This document shows, piece by piece, positions 60,514-64,000 of a DNA stretch of 64,000 nucleotides (positions are counted from its first letter, which is position 1; the number at the start of each line of letters is the position of its first letter). The notes under the pieces are model-generated. The model was given only the letters and a program-made list of their open reading frames with translations. It did no database searches and was not told the origin of the DNA. The stretch lies in NCBI GenBank assembly GCA_000024525.1, contig CP001769.1, positions 6,047,001 through 6,111,000 of the forward strand. Reading direction: 5' to 3'. The position numbers and the translations under genes were made by a program. This DNA comes from Spirosoma linguale DSM 74 (GTDB lineage: Bacteria; Bacteroidota; Bacteroidia; Cytophagales; Spirosomataceae).

Positions 60514-62451
60514 TTATTTATAACTCCGCTGTGTCAGTTTAACGTTCTCGAATTCGAGAATCTCTTTATTAAGCAGTTCGGGTTGACCTTCACCCTGATA
60601 TTCCCAGGCAGCTACGTAAGCGAAGTTTTCATCGTCACGTAAGGCTTCGCCATCGGGTGTCTGGTGTTCTTCGCGGAAGTGACCACCGCAGGACTCTTCG
60701 CGGTTCAGTGCATCGTCGACCATCAGCTCGCCCAGTTCAATAAAGTCGGCAACCCGAGCGGCCTGCTCCAGCGCCTGGTTCATCTCTTCCGAGTCACCCA
60801 GTACTTTTACATTGGTCCAGAACTCTTTCTTCAACGCCTGAATTTTCTGCTTGGCTAGCTTCAGCCCTTCGGCCGTACGCGACATACCGCAATACTCCCA
60901 CATGATGTGACCGAGTTCCTTATGAAGTTCATCGACAGGACGCTCGCCTTTGATAGACAGCAGTTGGTTCACCTGAGCATGTACTTTCTGCTCGGCTTCC
61001 TTAAATGCTGGCGAATCGACGGGGATTTTATCGGCCGGGCCAATCGTTGCTAGATAATCGCCAACGGTGTACGGAATTACGAAATAACCATCGGCCAGCC
61101 CCTGCATCAGCGCCGAAGCACCAAGGCGGTTAGCACCGTGATCGGAGAAATTAGCCTCGCCGAGTGCGTACAGGCCGGGAATAGTCGTCATCAGGTTGTA
61201 ATCGACCCACAAACCGCCCATCGTGTAGTGAACAGCGGGGTAAATCATCATCGGCAGTTCGTACGGGTTTTCGCCGGTAATCTTTTCGTACATCTCGAAG
61301 AGGTTACCGTATTTAGCCTCGATCGTCTTCCGTCCGTCGCGTTTGATCGCATCGGCGAAATCCAGATAAACGGCCAGACCGGTTTTACTTACGCCCCGGC
61401 CTTCATCGCACACGTATTTCGCGTTACGCGAAGCTACGTCGCGGGGAACCAGGTTTCCGAAGGCTGGATAACGGCGCTCCAGGAAGTAATCGCGGGCGTC
61501 TTCGGCCAGATCCGTTGGCTTTATTTCACCTTTCTGAATCCGTACTGCGTCTTCCTTCGACTTAGGTGCCCACACCCGGCCATCGTTCCGCAGCGACTCC
61601 GACATCAGCGTCAGCTTCGACTGGTAGTGGCCCGATACTGGAATACAGGTTGGGTGAATTTGAGTAAAGCAAGGGTTACCGAACAAAGCCCCTTTCTTGT
61701 GTGCCCGCCACGCTGCGGTTACGTTGCTGCCCATCGCATTTGTCGACAGGTAGAATACGTTGCCATAACCACCCGTGCAAAGCAGCACAGCGTGTGCTGA
61801 ATGTGATTCGATTTTACCGGTGATCAGGTTCCGGGTGATGATACCCCGTGCCTTACCGCCTTCAACCACGAGGTCGAGCATTTCGGTACGTGGGTACAGT
61901 TTCACTTTCCCGTTAGCTACCTGACGGCTCAGTGCCGAGTAAGCACCCAGCAGCAGTTGCTGACCTGTCTGTCCCCGTGCGTAGAAGGTACGCGACACCT
62001 GAGCACCACCGAACGAACGGTTGGCCAGCGTACCGCCGTACTCACGAGCGAAGGGAACGCCCTGCGCTACGCACTGATCGATAATATTGACGCTAACTTC
62101 GGCTAACCGGTGCACGTTGGCTTCCCGTGCCCGATAGTCACCACCCTTAATTGTATCATAGAACAGGCGGAACACACTGTCGCCGTCGTTCTGGTAATTC
62201 TTGGCTGCGTTGATACCACCCTGAGCGGCAATCGAGTGCGCCCGACGTGGGCTATCCTGGAAACAGAACGCCTTAACGTTGTAACCCAGTTCAGCCAGTG
62301 AAGCAGCTGCCGATGCGCCAGCCAGTCCTGTACCCACTACAATAATTTCGTATTTACGCTTGTTGGCCGGGTTGACCAGCTTCAGCGAAAACTTGTGCCG
62401 GGCCCATTTCTCGGCTAAAGGGCCTGCGGGGATTTTTGATTCCAGTTTCAT
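60514..62451 (-). CDS. sdhA: Succinate dehydrogenase/fumarate reductase flavoprotein subunit
   Basis: 645 residues from ATG 62451 ([16 protein letters not shown]). FAD binding: [23 protein letters not shown]; the covalent-FAD His and substrate region is [21 protein letters not shown]; active-site Arg/His residues are in the [18 protein letters not shown] and [15 protein letters not shown] regions. It interconverts succinate and fumarate and reduces FAD. The upstream extension to 62529 is out of keeping with family length and is rejected. It lies between sdhC (89 bases apart) and sdhB. Confidence 0.97.
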   Translation of the reverse strand: MKLESKIPAGPLAEKWARHKFSLKLVNPANKRKYEIIVVGTGLAGASAAASLAELGYNVKAFCFQDSPRRAHSIAAQGGINAAKNYQNDGDSVFRLFYDTIKGGDYRAREANVHRLAEVSVNIIDQCVAQGVPFAREYGGTLANRSFGGAQVSRTFYARGQTGQQLLLGAYSALSRQVANGKVKLYPRTEMLDLVVEGGKARGIITRNLITGKIESHSAHAVLLCTGGYGNVFYLSTNAMGSNVTAAWRAHKKGALFGNPCFTQIHPTCIPVSGHYQSKLTLMSESLRNDGRVWAPKSKEDAVRIQKGEIKPTDLAEDARDYFLERRYPAFGNLVPRDVASRNAKYVCDEGRGVSKTGLAVYLDFADAIKRDGRKTIEAKYGNLFEMYEKITGENPYELPMMIYPAVHYTMGGLWVDYNLMTTIPGLYALGEANFSDHGANRLGASALMQGLADGYFVIPYTVGDYLATIGPADKIPVDSPAFKEAEQKVHAQVNQLLSIKGERPVDELHKELGHIMWEYCGMSRTAEGLKLAKQKIQALKKEFWTNVKVLGDSEEMNQALEQAARVADFIELGELMVDDALNREESCGGHFREEHQTPDGEALRDDENFAYVAAWEYQGEGQPELLNKEILEFENVKLTQRSYK

Positions 62452-62540
62452 TTGTCCAATTGTCAATGAGTGAATGAGTGACTGAGTGAATAGACCGTTT
62501 CCAGCTAAAGTAGCCTCTGTGTTATCCACCCATTAACTCA

Positions 62541-63236
62541 TTAAATTATATGGTGAACCTGTAAAAACACATAAATTGGCATTGCTGCAAAAGCCAGCGG
62601 GATAATAATAGCAAAGAAGTACTTGCCAAGAGCCTCAATGAGGGGTGTGTATTTCTTATGCCGAACACCGAGCGACTGAAAACCACTCTGAAAACCATGC
62701 GCCAGGTGATAGCCAAGAGCCCCCATACAAACAACATACAGGAGTACATACCACCACTCGCCGAAGGCTACCTGTACTACAGCGTATAAATTCTTATACT
62801 GCTTGCCATCGTACTCAGCCATTGGGACTGAACCAAAGTGCATTTCGTACCAGAATGTACGCATGTGAATAATGATAAATAACAGGAGGATGGTTCCCAA
62901 AATACCCATATTCCGGGACGACCAGTCACTGTTCGCTTCCGGCTTACTGTACGCATACTTAACGGGCCGCGATGCCTGGTTGTGGCGTGTCAGCACAAAG
63001 GCCATCAGCGCGTGAACCAGAATCGAGGTGTAAAGCAAATAGGAAACGGTCATAATAACCGGATTGTGGGTCATGAAGTACGTATACTCATTGAAGGCCC
63101 TTCCGCCATCACCCTTGAACAGCTGGAGATTACCAGCCATATGTACAATCAAAAAAGTACTTAAAAACAGTCCCGTCAACGACATAATGACCTTGCGGCC
63201 GAGGGAGCTGGAGAGAGTTTGTGTTACCCAAGCCAT
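62541..63236 (-). CDS. sdhC: Succinate dehydrogenase cytochrome b subunit (Bacteroidota type)
   Basis: 231 residues with five membrane segments (about 17-35, 62-80, 103-125, 155-175, 205-225). His ligands for two b-type haems are expected among HMAG (His32), SYLLYTSILVHALMAFVL, ILLLFIIIHMRTFW and YVVCMGALGYHLAHGFQSG. This is the single-subunit type B anchor, which links the flavoprotein and iron-sulfur subunits to menaquinone. It is the first gene of sdhCAB and has a good promoter match upstream. Confidence 0.95.
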   Translation of the reverse strand: MAWVTQTLSSSLGRKVIMSLTGLFLSTFLIVHMAGNLQLFKGDGGRAFNEYTYFMTHNPVIMTVSYLLYTSILVHALMAFVLTRHNQASRPVKYAYSKPEANSDWSSRNMGILGTILLLFIIIHMRTFWYEMHFGSVPMAEYDGKQYKNLYAVVQVAFGEWWYVLLYVVCMGALGYHLAHGFQSGFQSLGVRHKKYTPLIEALGKYFFAIIIPLAFAAMPIYVFLQVHHII

Positions 63237-63300
63237 ACGGTGAACGACACGAAAATTTTAGTGGTAAACTATTGAAAAAAAGCCGCTTTAAACGGCGCAT

Positions 63301-63331
63301 CAAAGCTAAAGCACAATCCCGATGGAAACAA
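63301..63331 (-). promoter_or_regulatory. Promoter of sdhCAB
   Basis: On the - strand TAGCTTTG (63301-63308) fits the TAnnTTTG -7 box, with TTG 20 bases further upstream (63329-63331) as the -33 box: a full Bacteroidota promoter, about 65 bases before sdhC. The 372-base region 63237-63608 lies between the divergent sdhC and fabD starts. No exact fabD promoter is seen; only a shifted TATTTTG occurs at about 63578. Confidence 0.6.
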
Positions 63332-63608
63332 GGTTAAGCGGTATTATCAGCCGTTTTATAACTTTATTTACAGTCGATATAAATTGCACTATCACGCTAA
63401 TTTCTCAACAGTGTGTTATAAATGTTTGTTCGATTTGCTCCGGTTTTAATTAGATAGCTGTCAGGAGAAAAATCCATTCTTCCTGATAAACGCCAGGGCT
63501 CCTGATAAACCAATGATAAACAGAACATTAGTCCGACAACATGGATTTATCTTTTGAACAACCATAATTATCCGGCTATTTTGCACCATCAGTTAGTTCA
63601 TCTCTACT

Positions 63609-64000
63609 ATGAAAGCATACGTATTTCCCGGTCAGGGCTCCCAGTTTCGAGGTATGGGCAAAGACCTCTATCAACAGTCCGATGCCGCCCGTCGGTTATT
63701 CGACCAGGCCAATGAGGTGTTGGGCTATAACCTGACCGATATTATGTTTGAAGGGACCGACGACGACCTCAAGCAAACGATTTATACGCAGCCCGCCGTT
63801 TTTCTGCACGGTGTGGTTACGGCGCTCACCAGCGACTCCTTTGCCCCGGCGATGGTGGCTGGCCATTCGCTGGGCGAGCTATCGGCCCTGACGGCGGCTG
63901 GTGTACTCTCGTTCGAAGACGGTCTGCGGCTGGCATCGGTTCGGGCAACGGCCATGCAACGCGCCTGCGAACTGGTCGAATCAACGATGGCGGCTGTGCT
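63609..64000 (+). CDS. fabD: Malonyl CoA-acyl carrier protein transacylase (3' end outside window)
   Basis: The first 130 residues of FabD. It starts MKAYVFPGQGSQFRGMG, then has MVAGHSLGELSAL with the catalytic Ser in GHSLG (about residue 88), both diagnostic for FabD. It transfers malonyl from CoA to acyl carrier protein for fatty acid synthesis. The rest of the gene lies beyond the window edge. It is divergent from sdhC. Confidence 0.97.
   Translation, partial: MKAYVFPGQGSQFRGMGKDLYQQSDAARRLFDQANEVLGYNLTDIMFEGTDDDLKQTIYTQPAVFLHGVVTALTSDSFAPAMVAGHSLGELSALTAAGVLSFEDGLRLASVRATAMQRACELVESTMAAV

Overview
The window looks like a chromosome segment of a Cytophagales bacterium (Bacteroidota), most like Spirosoma or a relative. 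Evidence for this is the ECF sigma/FecR/SusC/SusD set, PVC-type cytochrome c dehydrogenases, sulfatases, GH92 and GH95 enzymes, several TAnnTTTG promoter boxes, the near absence of Shine-Dalgarno sequences, and many long intergenic palindromes. No rRNA, tRNA, CRISPR array, IS transposase or phage gene was seen.

Layout. 1-6.2 kb: a + strand operon (DUF4129, DUF4350, MoxR ATPase, two unknown genes, DUF58), probably envelope-associated. 6.3-9.5 kb: a small unknown gene, a Uma2-type nuclease, tatC and glyA on the - strand. 9.7-14.3 kb: an AraC regulator divergent from a phytanoyl-CoA dioxygenase-like gene, a DsbD-like reductase and a small phosphatase-like gene. 14.3-24.9 kb: a - strand locus running ECF sigma, FecR, SusC, SusD, metallophosphoesterase, endo/exonuclease/phosphatase, lipase-like hydrolase; I read it as a regulated uptake system for a phosphorylated organic substrate. 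25.2-29.9 kb: a sphingolipid delta-4-desaturase-like enzyme, a porin-like barrel, a PlsC-type acyltransferase and a Pit phosphate transporter. 30-37.8 kb: housekeeping genes (rlmN, cvpA, yqeY, pdxJ, mnmH, prfA) plus a lipoprotein and a DUF4160/DUF2442 pair. 38-58.8 kb: a - strand catabolic island with two sulfatases, a Gfo/Idh/MocA oxidoreductase, three haem-binding dehydrogenases, a ceramidase-like membrane protein, GH92, GH95, an alpha/alpha-toroid enzyme and a decayed alpha-galactosidase remnant. 59-63.2 kb: a GtrA-like protein and sdhCAB. The window ends inside fabD.

How the parts relate. The 38-58.8 kb island has the enzymes expected for stripping sulfated, fucose- and mannose-containing glycans and oxidising the released sugars, with electrons passing to c-type haem domains, but it has no SusC/SusD of its own. 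The SusCD locus has its own sigma/anti-sigma control and phosphoesterases, and a phosphate permease lies nearby. Desaturase and ceramidase-like genes suggest remodelling or breakdown of sphingolipids, which many Bacteroidota make.

The most unusual non-coding feature is a set of inverted-repeat elements. Two of them (1477-1755 and 34072-34322) each run from inside the 3' end of one gene to 7-8 bases before the start of the next; their left arms encode the C-terminal residues and stop codon of the upstream gene. Other palindromes also carry or touch stop codons (rlmN, one sulfatase, the Gfo/Idh gene, cvpA). A short CTTA-loop hairpin recurs three times with different but still paired outer stems.
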